A DNA stretch of 6,622 nt from Natrialbaceae archaeon (GTDB lineage Archaea > Halobacteriota > Halobacteria > Halobacteriales > Natrialbaceae), in NCBI GenBank assembly GCA_003552325.1, contig PUKM01000251.1, forward strand, positions 1 to 6,622, read 5' to 3'. The position numbers and the translations under genes are program-made. The notes beneath the pieces are model-generated. The model worked only from the letters and a program-made list of their open reading frames with translations. It was not told the origin of the DNA and searched no databases. This document shows, in pieces, positions 5,815 through 6,622 of this stretch (its first letter is position 1; every line of letters begins with the position of its first letter).

Positions 5815-6622
5815 GTTACACAGCAATGTCCACTGATCACAATTCGTCGGAGACGACTCGCGGGGAACACAGCGCCGTCTCGAACGCCGAGGCACGGGAG
5901 TTGCTGATCGACCTCGTCTCGACGCCATCACCCTCCGGTGACGAGGCCGAGGCTGCTGATCGGCTCGTTCGCTTTTTCGAGTCTCACGACCGTGAGGTCT
6001 GGCTCGACGACGTGGGGAACGTCCGTGCTCCTGCGGACGATAGCCTCTTGCTGACTTCCCACATCGATACGGTTCCCGGTGAGATTCCCGTCCGAGTCGA
6101 ACCAGCCGAGGCGGACGAAGACCCGGACACGGCAGCCCCTGGCGAGGACGTCCTCTGGGGCCGTGGGAGCGTCGACGCGACGGGCCCACTGGCCGCGATG
6201 GCCGTCGCCGCCGTCGAAACGGGCGTCTCCTTCGTCGGCGTCGTCGGCGAAGAGACGTCCTCGAGGGGAGCCCACCATCTCATCCACGATCGTGAGGCCC
6301 CCGGAGCCGTGGTCAACGGCGAGCCGTCGGGCGTCGACGGCATCACGCTCGGCTACCGTGGCTTCCTGTCGGGGACGTACGTCGCCACGAGCGAATCCGG
6401 TCACACGTCCCGTCCGGAGCCGAACGCGATCCAGCAGGCGATCAGCTGGTGGAGTGCCGTCGAGGAGACATTCGACCACGACGACTACGAACCGGTGTTC
6501 GAACAGGTGACGACCAAACCAGTCGGCCTCGAGGGCGGGACCACCGAAGACGGTCTCTCCGTCGAGGCGACGCTTCAGGCACAGCTTCGCGTTCCGCCGT
6601 CGTGTACCATCGAACACGTTCG
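5811..6622 (+). CDS. argE: [LysW]-ornithine hydrolase, M20 metallopeptidase family (3' end outside window)
   Basis: This metal-dependent deacylase of the LysK/ArgE group cuts ornithine from the C-terminal Glu of LysW, freeing product and carrier. The first 270 residues are present and the frame is open to the window edge; LysK proteins are usually about 350 residues, so roughly 80 are missing. Metal-site motifs are SHIDTVPG (83-90; His84, Asp86), GRGSVDATG (117-125; bridging Asp122), GEE (146-148; catalytic Glu147) and NGEPS (169-173; Glu171). The later His ligand lies beyond the edge. Many M20 enzymes read GRG-x-x-D-x-KG; here Thr replaces that Lys. An acidic insert occupies about 98-113, between the first two metal motifs. 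ATG 5811 overlaps the argD stop as ATGA, but no Shine-Dalgarno is seen; Met6 (5826) is an alternative start, since the first 25 residues are a poorly ordered-looking hydrophilic lead. The name lysK is equally usual. Confidence 0.92.
   Translation, partial: MSYTAMSTDHNSSETTRGEHSAVSNAEARELLIDLVSTPSPSGDEAEAADRLVRFFESHDREVWLDDVGNVRAPADDSLLLTSHIDTVPGEIPVRVEPAEADEDPDTAAPGEDVLWGRGSVDATGPLAAMAVAAVETGVSFVGVVGEETSSRGAHHLIHDREAPGAVVNGEPSGVDGITLGYRGFLSGTYVATSESGHTSRPEPNAIQQAISWWSAVEETFDHDDYEPVFEQVTTKPVGLEGGTTEDGLSVEATLQAQLRVPPSCTIEHV

Noticed and set aside
1..6622. Novel defence, mobile or otherwise undescribed system
   Set aside because: Every sizeable gene belongs to a known arginine/LysW pathway family, with uniform codon use and no insertion-sequence ends, CRISPR repeats, att-like repeats or foreign-looking segment.

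Overview
The window looks like a chromosomal stretch from a halophilic archaeon (class Halobacteria). The evidence is GC-rich coding with strong third-position GC bias, very acidic Asp/Glu-rich proteins, many CTCGAG hexamers, only one CTAG tetramer, an archaeal TATA-like element with apparently leaderless placement, and a gene set and order that I recognise as the haloarchaeal arginine cluster. Assignment to a Natrialbales-like genus (Natrinema/Haloterrigena type) is only an impression from CTCGAG richness.

Layout, all on the + strand: the last few codons of an upstream gene, probably argG (1-15); argH, argininosuccinate lyase (18-1472); a 197-bp intergenic region (1473-1669) with two inverted-repeat blocks, an AT-rich stretch and a likely promoter; lysW/argW, a 54-aa amino-group carrier protein (1670-1834); argX, the ATP-grasp LysW-glutamate ligase (1831-2718); argC/lysY, reductase (2718-3800); argB/lysZ, kinase (3797-4657); argD/lysJ, aminotransferase (4654-5814); and argE/lysK, the carrier-releasing hydrolase, cut off by the window edge (5811-6622+). 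There is no mobile element, CRISPR array, tRNA or rRNA.

Together the genes describe ornithine and arginine synthesis on a protein carrier. ArgX attaches glutamate to the C-terminal Glu of LysW. ArgB phosphorylates the bound glutamate, ArgC reduces it to the semialdehyde, ArgD transaminates it, and ArgE releases ornithine and regenerates LysW. Ornithine carbamoyltransferase (argF, expected downstream but not seen), ArgG and ArgH then complete arginine. Linkage to argH, and the use of the diaminopimelate route for lysine in haloarchaea, favour arginine over lysine as the product. This is a known type of system, not a new one.

From lysW onward every gene overlaps the next by 1 to 4 nt, so the six genes are very likely one translationally coupled operon. 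The 197-bp gap suggests that argGH and lysW-argXCBDE are separately controlled. The points most worth a second look are the regulatory gap, the near-leaderless lysW start, and a 15-nt sequence reused at two gene junctions as both a protein C-terminus (ELEVT) and a ribosome-binding site.
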